Positions 54,451 through 64,000 of a stretch of DNA of 64,000 nucleotides are shown here, piece after piece. Each line of letters opens with the position of its first letter. Positions within the stretch are counted from its first letter, which is position 1. The position numbers and the translations under genes are program-made. The notes beneath the pieces are model-generated. The model was given only the letters and a program-made list of their open reading frames with translations, had not been told where the DNA came from and made no database searches. This DNA comes from Nitzschia sp. pyKryTriq1 (taxonomy: Eukaryota > Bacillariophyta > Bacillariophyceae > Bacillariales > Bacillariaceae), in the NCBI GenBank assembly GCA_956465555.1, contig OY101121.1:1574722-1638721 (forward strand), written 5' to 3'.

Positions 54451-56988
54451 TCAGTTGGAGATGATTGAAATTGTGTCACCGATGCCGATGCCGATGGGAG
54501 CAAGAGCGGGGGAATTTTGGACATCGAAAATAGAAAACCCGGGCAGCGTAGGTAGTTGGTTATTGCTCACCATACCCTGCCCGATACTAAAAAAAGCGTT
54601 CTGCTGCTGCTGTTGTTGTTGTTGTTGATTCTTTGCTTGGCACAGGAACATGTAGTCCCGGGCCAACATGACTCCAATGTCTGCGCGCGCCCTTCCGCCT
54701 TGTGAATAGGAGGAAAAAGAATCAAGCATGGTGCGCACACGTTCCTCTTCATCAGGCGATCTGGATGGACGCAGCAAAAGGAGTCTGAGGGACATGAAGC
54801 CATTGATGTACGGTGAGAGTGGTGAGTTCGGGTCCGACGGCATGAGTTCTCCGAGAAGAGAAACAACCTCGTCGATTCGAGGATCCTTGGTAACCGCATT
54901 TGACTTGTCAGAGACAGAGTTATTGTCCGACAGCTCGACCGATCCATGTGCGTAATTGGAGTTCAAACCACTGATCTGATTGGCAGCAGGTGTATTGCTG
55001 ACTGGATCAGGCTCACCAACGTCGACTACCAGCTTCCACTTAGGAGAAGGCGATAGCTGTGGGAGAGAAATAAGCTGTAAGTGAACGATCTAGCGAGACG
55101 ATAATTGATGTTAACAGTCGATGGGATATCTTACCCTTGTGAATTCCTCGGAAAGTCTGGCAACCATGTCTTGGTCCTTTTCTCTGTCTTGCAGAGAGTA
55201 CAAAATCACGACGACGCGGCCGACATTTGGACTGGCAATGGGAATCCCAAGAACGGTCTTGATTCCCCATTGCAACGCCCCACCACAACGTTCAAAATGG
55301 TGGTGAGGTGCGTTGTGGACACTTTGTTCCCAAGTAGGACGACCACTTTCATAAACGCGTCCGGGCAATCCACAGCCAACATCAAAAGAAAATTTTTGGC
55401 TGTAGTCACCGAACGCATACAAATTGAATTGGTCTTCCGTTGATACTGGTTTACCAGTCTTGCCATCTTCCGCGACGGTTTCGTCAACTGTCGCACTTCC
55501 TGCAAAGCAGAGACGGCAATTCGATGCTGCACCGTTGGGGTCATCGTTAGGCACAAAAGATGGAACCCACAAGTCAACATGTTCGAAAGGAATATTGTGC
55601 CTCTGGATGTAAGCAACAGTTTTGGCGAGGAAAGGAGCAGAGTGAAGAAGACTGCTTTTCCCGTTGATGTCAGAATGAACACCCGCCTTGGCTTCTTCGG
55701 CGAGGAGCTGCAACATCTCCTGGTGCTCGGCGATGTCATCATCATGCAAGCCGAGAGCGCCATCCGTCAAACGCTCATCAGCTTCAGTCGTTTCGATGAA
55801 AACACCGTGATCAGGGTTCTTGCTGTCCGTTCGAAGCGCAAATCCCATCATGAGCTTTCTCTTGGCCATACGTGCTGCGTCCTTGGCTTGCGACGCACGC
55901 CTGTCCATTTCCTCGACACTGCTTAACCACCCATCCGCATCCAAAGGCTGACCGATGGCGACGCAATATTGGCTAAACTGCTCGCGCCACTCTCGCTGCA
56001 TGTGAAACTTAATTTCGGCTCGCTCCTGTGGGTCCTGAACAGATTGAAAGAAACAATCTTCGATTTCAGAGAACTCGCGGGCCTCGTTGATATCAATGAT
56101 TCCACCACTAGCAACCTGGTAGGTCCTGGAGCTCAACTTGGCGTTTTTCATCTTCTTGGTAAGTCGAGACTGCTTGGACTTGAGCATGCTTCCGAGAAAC
56201 TCGTTCAGCTTGACCCCCTTGCTAACAGGGAGTTCACCTGTCTCGAACTTGGCGATGAGCTTGTCGCATAGAGCCATCTCTTCGGTGGTCCAACGACCAG
56301 TGCGGCGTTCCGAGACGTACACACTCTTCCCTTCCAGATCGGCAGTATCCGACTTTCTCTTCCTTCCCCTTCCACGGGCGCCCGCAGGAAGCGACTGGGA
56401 TTGCTTTCGGGCCTCGTCGATCTCACGGAAACTCATCGGAAAGAGCACCAAGCCAGAAGTCGGCCTGACGCAGGCAGGGCATGCGGCCAGCGGGGAGTTG
56501 GCAGGGATCATGACACATCGCTGTAATGTTCGAGAAACACAATAGGTGAGATTGATGCAGCGAGCCGATGCACGGGGAAAATATTTCTCGATTCAGCAGT
56601 ACTAAAAACACGTAGCCGGCTACGTAAAGCCGATGACGGACACATCCAGAAGTTTTCACATGTCGATACAGGCCATCTCTTGTAGCCCCCTGACGATGTT
56701 GCAAGTAACGTCGTCACCGATGACGTTCATGCCTTCTCACGGTAGTTATAGGGAAAAGGAGTTTGGTGGATGTAATCCCGGCCCAGCCTCTCACTCAAGA
56801 AGCGTCCAGATCTCACTCACCGCATGTAGTGTACATCCACAACCAGCAACTCGTACGTCGCAACCCCCGAAACCGCAGCGATTGCAGCGCACGTATTCAT
56901 CACCGTTCATTGCGATATTGCCAAAGACCGCAGCTGCGTTGGAGGGGATACCTCCGATATCAACGTCAAGAGCGTCGAGGGTGGACAT
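54451..56988 (-). CDS. RING-like/GAF-like regulator, paralog B
   Basis: Three exons: 56988-56821, 56520-55135 and 55056-54451, all phase 0; 719 residues. Domain order and intron positions are the same as in paralog A. The RING-like motif (CNRC, CGCTLHARC, CPAC) is cut by intron 1 at the same HA-RC point, then come RRTGRWTTEE and MLKSKQSRLTKKMKNA, the GAF-like FDVGCGLPGRVY and WGIKTVLGIPIASPN, and intron 2 just before SPSPKWKLVVDVG. The C-terminus carries a nine-residue poly-Gln run instead of A's His/Gln tail. Intron 1 is long for this window (300 bp). Differences from A are spread evenly, so both copies look functional and the duplication is not recent. Confidence 0.85.
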
Positions 56989-59605
56989 CTAATTTTGGGA
57001 ATTATTATTGTTATTCAGTGTTGTGAGGTGTAGCGCTGCGAGTGAGGGGAGTATTTTTTATCCATAGAGAAGACAACGCCGGGGTGCGGTGGATTGCAGG
57101 GGTTTCGTTGGTCCGGAGCGTTCGTACACTGTGCGGTACCTGGTACAGTACTCGTACGGGTACCAGAGGTACTGGGTACCGTTCTCGTACCCTCACTCGT
57201 ACGGTACAACCGGTACGGTCGGTATGTGATTGAAGATTGAGAATCATCATCATCGATCATCATCATCATCGATCATCATCATCATCAGTGGCGTGCGTGC
57301 GAACTGTAGGATCCAGGTACTGTAATTGTACCGTAGGAACTGAAGTACCTGGTACGAAGTGCCGTGGTACCGGTACACAGCACAGTACGAGTACCAGTGC
57401 TGTCTACGTGGTACGACCTCAAGCGCTAGTACCAGGTACCGGTATTGGTGGTACTTTACTCGGTGACTTTTTTAATAATATCCTATCAACGATGTGTATG
57501 GTAGGATTTCAACGAGGCATAGCATCTCCGAGTTCACAATGATTAGTGTGAGTACAACATTGACGGAGAATTATTTTTTATTAAGCCCTTCCATTCAAGT
57601 TTAATCATAATCATCAACCACATACATCCATGCGTCGTCTTTTATTACTAGTACTCCTCGCTCGTGCGTAAGCACGAGTATAAGAAGGCCCTCTTCAAAA
57701 AGGAGAAAAAATGCGTTACTGATAATAGCGAAGACTTATGGAACAAGAATCAATCAATCTAATTATTCCATTTTATGTTATTAGTTGCTTTTTGAAGTTG
57801 TTTGGGCGGGCGGTTCCGACTTTTTTGTTCGGGCGCGTGCAGTGCCCTGTCGACGTCACGCTCCGACGTCATCCGTCTTTCCATCTCCGTTTCCCGCCGA
57901 GTAAGTGATTCGTAACTGATTTTGACACCGCTGCGCATGCTTTTACGCGCTTACTCCAAAAGGCAGGGAACCTCCAAATAACCAATCTACGCATCAAGGC
58001 ATTTCCCGACACCGACCATACCACCTTGTTTAGCGTGCTTGTCGGATTCAGTTTGGTATTAGAAAAGTGGAACATCTCCCAATGTTTCCGAAGATATGAA
58101 TTCTCAAAGATTGGGTCTGATTATTTATTTTATTTTGTGCTGATTTTCGCGCTGCGCGTGCTACTTCGCGCTAATTTTAGAGGAACGTCACGCCAACATC
58201 TGCAATGTACACATCAACGACTACCCAAATACTGACTACACCACTGTGTCACACGTGCGTTTTGCCCGGAAGGCATCACCATGGTGGATTGTTGATTTTT
58301 TTGTGCGTTTCCGAGGAAGACAACGTCGTTTTGACGGTTAAAAGTTCATGACTGGAGGATATTCCAGTCACAAGCCATGCACGATCGCTATGATCATTGA
58401 GTTTTCTCTACCCCCTATGTAGATATTGCGCTTTGTATATGTTGCTTCGTGCCGAATAAAGCTGCATGTTCGAACATGAAAATGGGGGGGGAAACGGCAC
58501 AAGAGGAGGGGAAAAAAGAAAGGGAAAAGAAAAAGGAAAAAGGGGGACCTGTGAGAATTCCAAAGCCGGATTCCCTCCGAAGAACAGGAGAGGCGGTGGG
58601 GGATACGAAGCTGGAGGCGGCGGTGGGGGATACGAAGCTGGAGGCGGCGGTGTAGCTCATAGAGGCACTCGCGGTACAATCGTGAATGCTGGTCCATTTG
58701 GTCGACGATGCGGTGGAGAAGATGGAACAGCCCGAGCTTGCAAACAATACCGAAACCAAACAGTATCTTCCAGAAATCCTTACTTCACTTTTGGTCGTGT
58801 CCCTCGCTTCTTGCAGGACTTTACAGAGCCATTTCGTCTCTGAGATTGGCAACCCATGATTCGGTCGTTGTTAGTTATTGTTGTACCGGTAGTACTAGCA
58901 ACTACTACTTGTGGTTGCTTCTGTTGCTGCACCGATGGAGGCAGATGCCCCCTTGGGCGCTGCAGATAAGGGTTTACTACTCTCATGGTTGATGAGACAA
59001 TCATTGTCACAAATTTTATGAGTTTGGAATCTTGGAATGATTATTAGGAGGGCAACGAAAGATATGAAAGCATTGGTTTGGGGGTCGGAGCCTTGGTTTG
59101 TGAGAAAGAATAACATGGAGCCGGGCTTCGGAGTCAAAAATGGCGCGGAGTCATTGATGCAGAGTCTCTAAGTGATAAAGACTTTGTAAAGACACACGTA
59201 AAGACATCAGTACTTATAGACACACATGTAATGATTGGTTCAGATTTGTGCCAGATTAATATTGTAGGACCCAAAATGTCCAATCTACGTAAAAATCCGG
59301 ATCCTCTCTGTACCGAGATTGCTGGATGCGAGTGGTTGGTGACTGGAGTGAGTCAGACGAGTCGTCCGATAAAATAGGTCCTGGAAGTCGGAAATTGTTT
59401 CGTCATCATTCATCATTCATCTCAAAAACTATAATAATCCCATGAAAAAGATTTACAAAAAAAAGATACATGCTACAATTGAAATAGGAAGGTATTACTA
59501 GGAATATATAAATTTCCCAACGAGAAACAGAGTTGCGAAGTTGCCCAAGCGTCGAACTGAATCTAACTTGTCAGAATCAACAGTTCAAAAATACATCGTA
59601 TTCGC
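56989..59605. other. Long spacer, no convincing gene
   Basis: About 2.6 kb. It holds an ATC-repeat tract (57244-57287), GTAC palindrome clusters (57124-57216 and 57315-57450), a purine-rich tract (58480-58550) and a two-copy 27-bp tandem repeat (58592-58651) that creates a Gly-rich frame on one strand. None of the frames has the look of a conserved gene. Confidence 0.5.
57124..57216. repeat. Densest GTAC palindrome cluster
   Basis: I count twelve GTAC tetranucleotides in 93 bp, many embedded in larger palindromes such as GGTACC and ACCGGTAC; a random sequence would have less than one. Similar but smaller clusters lie in many other spacers of the window. Confidence 0.9.
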
Positions 59606-61600
59606 TTATAATGGAATGTTGGAATGCTTCTTGGGAATCTCTGGCATTTTCTTCGTTCGCAGCACCCTCAGGTCGTTGCAAATGAATTTTCGTGTGTCTT
59701 GAGGATCAATGATATCATCGACAAAGCCACGTTGGGCGGCAACCATAGGATTGGCAAAACGCGAAGTGTATTCGGCCGTGTGTTCTTCAATGTCCTTTCC
59801 GTGATAGAGGATCTCCACAGCACCCTGAAGAGTTACGAAGAATGAGCCCAAGGGTGAGTGTATTTGTTCCAAGAAAAAGCATGAGGTATACTTCGCACAA
59901 TAAAAATCTTACCTTTGCGCCCATGACAGCGATTTCGGCACCAGGCCATGCATAGTTGGCATCTGCACGAAGATGTTTACTGGCCATCACATCATAGGCT
60001 CCACCGTATGCTTTTCGTGTAATCACGGTGACTTTTGGAACGCTAGCTTCGGAATACGCAAAAAGAAGTTTAGCTCCATGACGAATAATACCGCCAAACT
60101 CTTGTGCAGTACCTGGCAAGAACCCGGGGACGTCGACAAAGGTCACTAGGGGGATATTGAATGCGTCACAGAATCGCACAAATCGAGCTGCCTTGTTCGA
60201 AGCATTGATATCTAAGCAACCAGCCAAAGTCATAGGATTGTTTCCAATGACACCAACGGTATGACCTTCCATTTTCGCAAATCCAATCACCATATTTTTC
60301 GCCCAATCCTGTGAGGCAATCAGCAAGGGAAAATAGGTTAGTTGTGATGATTGTCCAACGATATAGCATAATGTTTTCAACCATTTCTGTTTCACTTACT
60401 GGCATGATTTCGAACAAGTCGCCATGATCCACAATAGATTTGATGACGTCCTTCATATCGTATGGGGTATTTGGGTCGTCTGGAACCAATCGGTCCACTT
60501 CGGGCACGAGACGATCACCGGGATCGGTGGCTTCCTTGACGGGTAAAGTCGATTTGTCGTTGGAACTAGGCAAAAAGTCCAAGAGACGTCTCATGGCACG
60601 CAAAGCTGCGACATCGTTGTGAAAGTCCCCATGTGCGACTCCCGATTTGGCAGTGTGGACCTTGCTTCCACCCAGGTTTTCTTTCGTGACCGTCTCGTTG
60701 GTGACTGTCTTGACAACTTCTGGTCCTGTGACAAACATGTATGATGTGTCTTCCACCATGAAGATAAAGTCGGTCATGGCAGGACTGTAGACAGCACCTC
60801 CTGCACAAGGACCCATAATGACAGAGATTTGAGGAATGACGCCCGAGGCATCGACATTGGCTTGGAAGACGTCGGCATATCCTCCCAAGGAGTCGACACC
60901 TTCTTGGATTCTGGCACCTCCACTGTCGTTCAGGCCGATGACAGGAGCCCCGACTCGCGTGGCCATTTCCATAATCTTGACCATCTTCTGTGCATGGGTT
61001 TCACTAAGACTGCCTCCGAGGACGGTGAAATCTGGAAAATGACAAAAAAATAAAAAAGTCAGTGGGACACACAATAAGAATGATTTTTCAACACGCCATC
61101 GATCGATTGATCGGTCGGTCGGTCATTTCGTGCTCACCTTGACTGAAAGCATAAACATGACGGCCGTTGATAAGACCGTGGCCGGTGACAACACCATCAC
61201 CGGGGAATGTCACGCCGTCCATGCCGAATTCAGTGCAGCGATGCGCCTTGAGTTGATCGACCTCTTGGAAGCTTCCTTCGTCGAAGAGTAATTCAATGCG
61301 TTCTCTGGCTGTCAGGGAGCCTCGCGCATGTTGACGCTCGATTCTCTTGGGTCCACCGCCTAACTTTGCCTGTTCTCGTTCCTTCGCAAGTCGCTCTTTG
61401 AATTTCAACTTGATCAAAGAAGGGTCCCTGAGGAAGGCGGGGTCGTCGGCTTCTTCTACGGCGGCCGAAAAGAATCTCGTATTCGAGGCAGTGGCGACAA
61501 CGTCCTTGGTTGAGACACCGAGGCACCGGAGGGTTTGTGGCAATACACGACGCCCCATGCTCATGGCTTGTCGGGCGGGGAGACGAGAGTACATCATCAT
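59606..61600 (-). CDS. PCCB: Propionyl-CoA carboxylase beta subunit, mitochondrial
   Basis: Carboxyltransferase half of propionyl-CoA carboxylase; moves CO2 from biotin to propionyl-CoA, giving methylmalonyl-CoA in breakdown of odd-chain fats and branched amino acids. Four exons: 61600-61138, 61031-60400, 60308-59913 and 59824-59606, with introns of 106, 91 and 88 bp; 569 residues. The start gives [18 protein letters not shown], an amphipathic mitochondrial presequence ending near RFFSA. Family blocks are [105 protein letters not shown] and the [19 protein letters not shown] end. 3-Methylcrotonyl-CoA carboxylase beta is the main alternative; motif details favour PCCB. Confidence 0.94.
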
Positions 61601-62278
61601 TTTCTTGCAATGTTGTAGCAAACTTTAATTCAACTAAAACTGCAGCAGCTGCTTCTTTGTTTTCTGGTTGTTGCTTTTGGGATTTTATGATCGGAATATG
61701 TGGAGTGTAAAATGCGAAGGCACAAAGGGTGGTGCGGTTTGGATCCTCTACTTTTCTATTATTTGGATGCGAACAGTCCAGTTGTGCTGCAATCCTTTTG
61801 GGCCAAAATGTTAGAGTTCTGTTTCATCGTGCTTTTTTTGCGCAGGCAGGAAAATTGCGAAGCGTAGAACATGGTGTCAACTCCGCCTCCTCCTGCCGCC
61901 TGGAGGATCGATGCAAGAATGCGCGAAGACGGTTCGACTTTGGGCTCGAATGAATCGAACGAATGAAAATCGGGGGTGGTGGTGTGACGGACGGACCCTG
62001 AACTTTCCTTGGGTCAGAGAAGTCGAACAGCCTCTACTTTTATTCTTGCCGCGTTGCAGTATCGCAGTACCATACCGTACCCAGGTATGAGTACCATACT
62101 GTACCGGTACAAGTTCCGGTATGCGGTTCTCATCGCGTTTGAGCGTGGTGTGTTGGCTTTTGGCTTCGCGCTACGCCCTATCGTAAATACCTTTTGGGTG
62201 ATCGTCTTCTTGCATGCAATTTAGTTGCATTGATACAACATACAACTCAAACAGTAAAAGGTGTTACAGTACCGGTAT
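61601..62278. promoter_or_regulatory. Divergent spacer upstream of PCCB
   Basis: About 680 bp between PCCB (minus) and the small secreted protein (plus). A GTAC-rich patch lies at 62065-62125. No specific site is claimed. Confidence 0.35.
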
Positions 62279-62998
62279 ATGATGATGATGATGGTGGTGG
62301 TGGTGAAGCCTCTGTCTTTCCTTTTTCTATTTACAATTGCTACGGTAGTACGAGTACCTTCGGTGGAAGCCAAAGTCTGGCTCGCTGAAGAATTGGCAAT
62401 CGGCGAGTGGGACGTGACATTACGAGGGCGGTGGTGGTTTGACCCATCCAGGATTTTTCCTCGCACTACTTATGCGCGATCAAGCAGCAGGAATAATAAT
62501 AGTGCAGAGCAAGAATTGCCATTGAAACGGCGATTTTGGGGTTCGTCCATGGATTGCTGTTTGTCACTTTGTCAGGATGGCACATTTGTGTTGACGCCTG
62601 CTGCCACCGAGTCATTGTCGTCGTCGTCGTCGTCGTCGTCCAAGCAAGCACCAACTCGCCTTGCCCTACAAGGTCAATGGAACGTTCTATCCAATCCTTA
62701 TTGCATAACGGATCGGTTCTATGATCAGCTCCAATTGAAATCGTATCTTCGTGCTACGAAGAGAGGTTCTGCTCGATCGGCCGGGGGCAGAATTCATCTT
62801 TCCTGTCGGGTGTGGGGGAGGTTTGCCAAGTCCAAGACGATCGGACGAAAGGGTTGCATGACACATGGGACTCTGGTATGGAAGGATGACAAGATATCAT
62901 CACGTCCTAGGCGCATCGTGGCCTCGTTCTCTGCCAAACGGAAGGCTAATGAACCAAGTCACGAAGGGTGGGAGGACCAAGCGTATTTTGGATATTAG
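62279..62998 (+). CDS. Hypothetical secreted protein
   Basis: A 239-residue frame starting at a run of five ATG codons (62279). A strongly hydrophobic signal peptide (VVVVKPLSFLFLFTIATVVRV) ends near PSVEAKVW. The mature part contains GEWDVTLRGRWWFDPS, DCCLSLCQDGTFVLTP, QGQWNVLSNPYCITDRFYD and HLSCRVWGRF. The repeated strand-like G-x-W patterns resemble a small beta-barrel, and five cysteines are visible. A poly-Ser run encoded by TCG repeats lies in the middle (62616-62640). The family is not recognised. The 3' end faces the RNase H-like gene across about 100 bp. Confidence 0.68.
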   Translation: MMMMMVVVVKPLSFLFLFTIATVVRVPSVEAKVWLAEELAIGEWDVTLRGRWWFDPSRIFPRTTYARSSSRNNNSAEQELPLKRRFWGSSMDCCLSLCQDGTFVLTPAATESLSSSSSSSSKQAPTRLALQGQWNVLSNPYCITDRFYDQLQLKSYLRATKRGSARSAGGRIHLSCRVWGRFAKSKTIGRKGCMTHGTLVWKDDKISSRPRRIVASFSAKRKANEPSHEGWEDQAYFGY

Positions 62999-63100
62999 GA
63001 GAAAGTTATTGGAACTGACTAGCATTGATAGAAATACTTTGCGTTCAGAGCAACCGCTGGTGTGGCAATATTGCGGTGGCGACAACTGACTCGTACTTTG

Positions 63101-64000
63101 CTACTGTACCCATAACTTGGATCCTTCACACCAGGTCTTCGCCATGGCATTTGATCTGAATTTCTCAAGCAAGTGATGCCAGTCATGATGGATGTCATCG
63201 TGCCATTGGATAGCGTCTTCCACGGGAACAAGCATACTTGCACGGTTGAAGAGATCCGAGTCTTGATCTTGTCCACCGAACGTCGACAGAAGGATTCGGT
63301 GTTTTCTAGCCAAATGCGCAGCTTTCTTCACCTTGCCCTGACCAGCCCACCCACGAATCTGATTCCGTATCCCCTGTGCCAGCATGACTTTGTCTTTACG
63401 AATCGTCGACTCGGCGGCCTGTCTTTCACCAATCTCCACCAGTGTATCTAAATCGACCGGCTTTATGGCCAGGGAGGCGATCGCTTGATACAAGGCTGGT
63501 CGCCAGGAATACTTGATCCGACAGCGAAACTCCGATTTCAAGTAGCGAGAAAACAAATAATCCACGTTCATATCCTGTGCTTCTTTCTCTTGGTTCGACG
63601 AAGCTTGCGATACCGTTCCTGCACAATCATGGATACAATTTGCCCATGATTTTTCCAAGTCTTTCATCAAGCTTGCCAGTTCCTTCCACTCGATCACATT
63701 CATCAAGTTGGAACACAGACTGTCGCACAGAACATTGTCTTCTCTAGGAATATGTATCGCTTCGATATTATCGAATTTGGTCTCGAGCTGATCTAGAAGA
63801 CCTTGTGCTTTATTGTGAAGCGACTCCACTTTTCTCGGGATAGACCTGCCAGACAGCTGGTCTATGACTGCCTTGCAATCCCCGCGAATTACTAGGGTCC
63901 GTTTGCTTTCATCACCTTCTAAAAAAATTAGTTCCGGTAGAGTTTTCACGCCATTCAGAAATTCGAGTCCTAGCAACAGTCCACCATATTCCGCATGCGA
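63101..64000 (-). CDS. RNase H-fold (RVT_3-like) protein, 5' end outside window
   Basis: The frame is open to the right edge, with at least 299 residues visible. The N-terminal visible part has the plant-type RNase H pattern: HAEYGGLLLGLEFL (the Glu of the active site), LVIRGDCKAVIDQLSGR (an Asp), a helix with NKAQGLL, and IPREDNVLCDSLCSNL near the last acidic site. The first catalytic Asp would lie outside the window. A helical C-terminal region of about 190 residues with basic patches (RKHRILL, KFRSNAMAKTW) follows and is not recognised. No reverse transcriptase is in view, so I treat it as a host protein, possibly an RNA/DNA-hybrid nuclease or a nucleic-acid-binding relative. Confidence 0.75.
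   Translation of the reverse strand, partial: SHAEYGGLLLGLEFLNGVKTLPELIFLEGDESKRTLVIRGDCKAVIDQLSGRSIPRKVESLHNKAQGLLDQLETKFDNIEAIHIPREDNVLCDSLCSNLMNVIEWKELASLMKDLEKSWANCIHDCAGTVSQASSNQEKEAQDMNVDYLFSRYLKSEFRCRIKYSWRPALYQAIASLAIKPVDLDTLVEIGERQAAESTIRKDKVMLAQGIRNQIRGWAGQGKVKKAAHLARKHRILLSTFGGQDQDSDLFNRASMLVPVEDAIQWHDDIHHDWHHLLEKFRSNAMAKTWCEGSKLWVQ

Noticed and set aside
58415-58852. Opposed Gly-rich (plus) and Ser-rich (minus) frames
   Set aside because: Both arise from a purine-rich tract plus a two-copy 27-bp tandem repeat. Neither shows a conserved domain or a credible start.

Overview
The window is nuclear DNA of a photosynthetic stramenopile, almost certainly a diatom. The evidence is a chloroplast-targeting leader with the diatom-type A-F cleavage motif on PPDK (a hydrophobic signal then EAFAP), several protein families I associate with diatoms, one intron-poor gene after another on alternating strands, and short GT-AG introns (about 80-150 bp, one of 300 bp). 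The species cannot be named from the sequence alone. I saw no CRISPR array, no rRNA or tRNA gene, and no virus-like element.

Left part (1-17 kb): the end of a transaldolase gene, a locally duplicated non-coding block, HUS1 (9-1-1 checkpoint clamp), a small KKVSFAE protein, a secreted 2-oxoglutarate/Fe(II) oxygenase, a low-complexity protein between 47-bp inverted repeats, a mitochondrial protein with an SRP54 M-domain-like segment, the KDEL receptor, a CAGA microsatellite beside a long imperfect palindrome, a short-chain dehydrogenase, and a DEDDy exonuclease with a C-terminal membrane anchor.

Middle (17-44 kb): a membrane-anchored SGNH hydrolase, a TruA-type pseudouridine synthase, a TDP2-like phosphodiesterase, a leucine-rich-repeat protein, a Fic-RING-Cys-rich-repeat fusion, an atlastin-like GTPase, then the PPDK regulatory protein and PPDK itself back to back across 549 bp, Rab6, TRAPPC2L, a delta-9 acyl-CoA desaturase, a small membrane coiled-coil protein, METTL16 and a START-like protein.

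Right part (44-64 kb): a secretory polyproline/coiled-coil protein, a Tat-type thylakoid-lumen candidate, a D27-like carotenoid isomerase, a tail-to-tail pair of paralogous RING-like/GAF-like regulators with the same exon structure, the propionyl-CoA carboxylase beta subunit, a small secreted protein, and an RNase H-fold protein that runs off the right edge.

Functional links: RP and PPDK form a kinase/phosphatase-target pair that probably shares one promoter region. KDEL receptor, Rab6, TRAPPC2L, the atlastin-like GTPase and the desaturase all act at the ER or Golgi. The strongest novelty candidate is the Fic-RING fusion (24954-27296), which would join AMPylation and ubiquitin-ligase chemistry in one chain. 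Many intergenic spacers carry dense patches of GTAC/ACCGGT palindromes that I did not notice in the exons I read.
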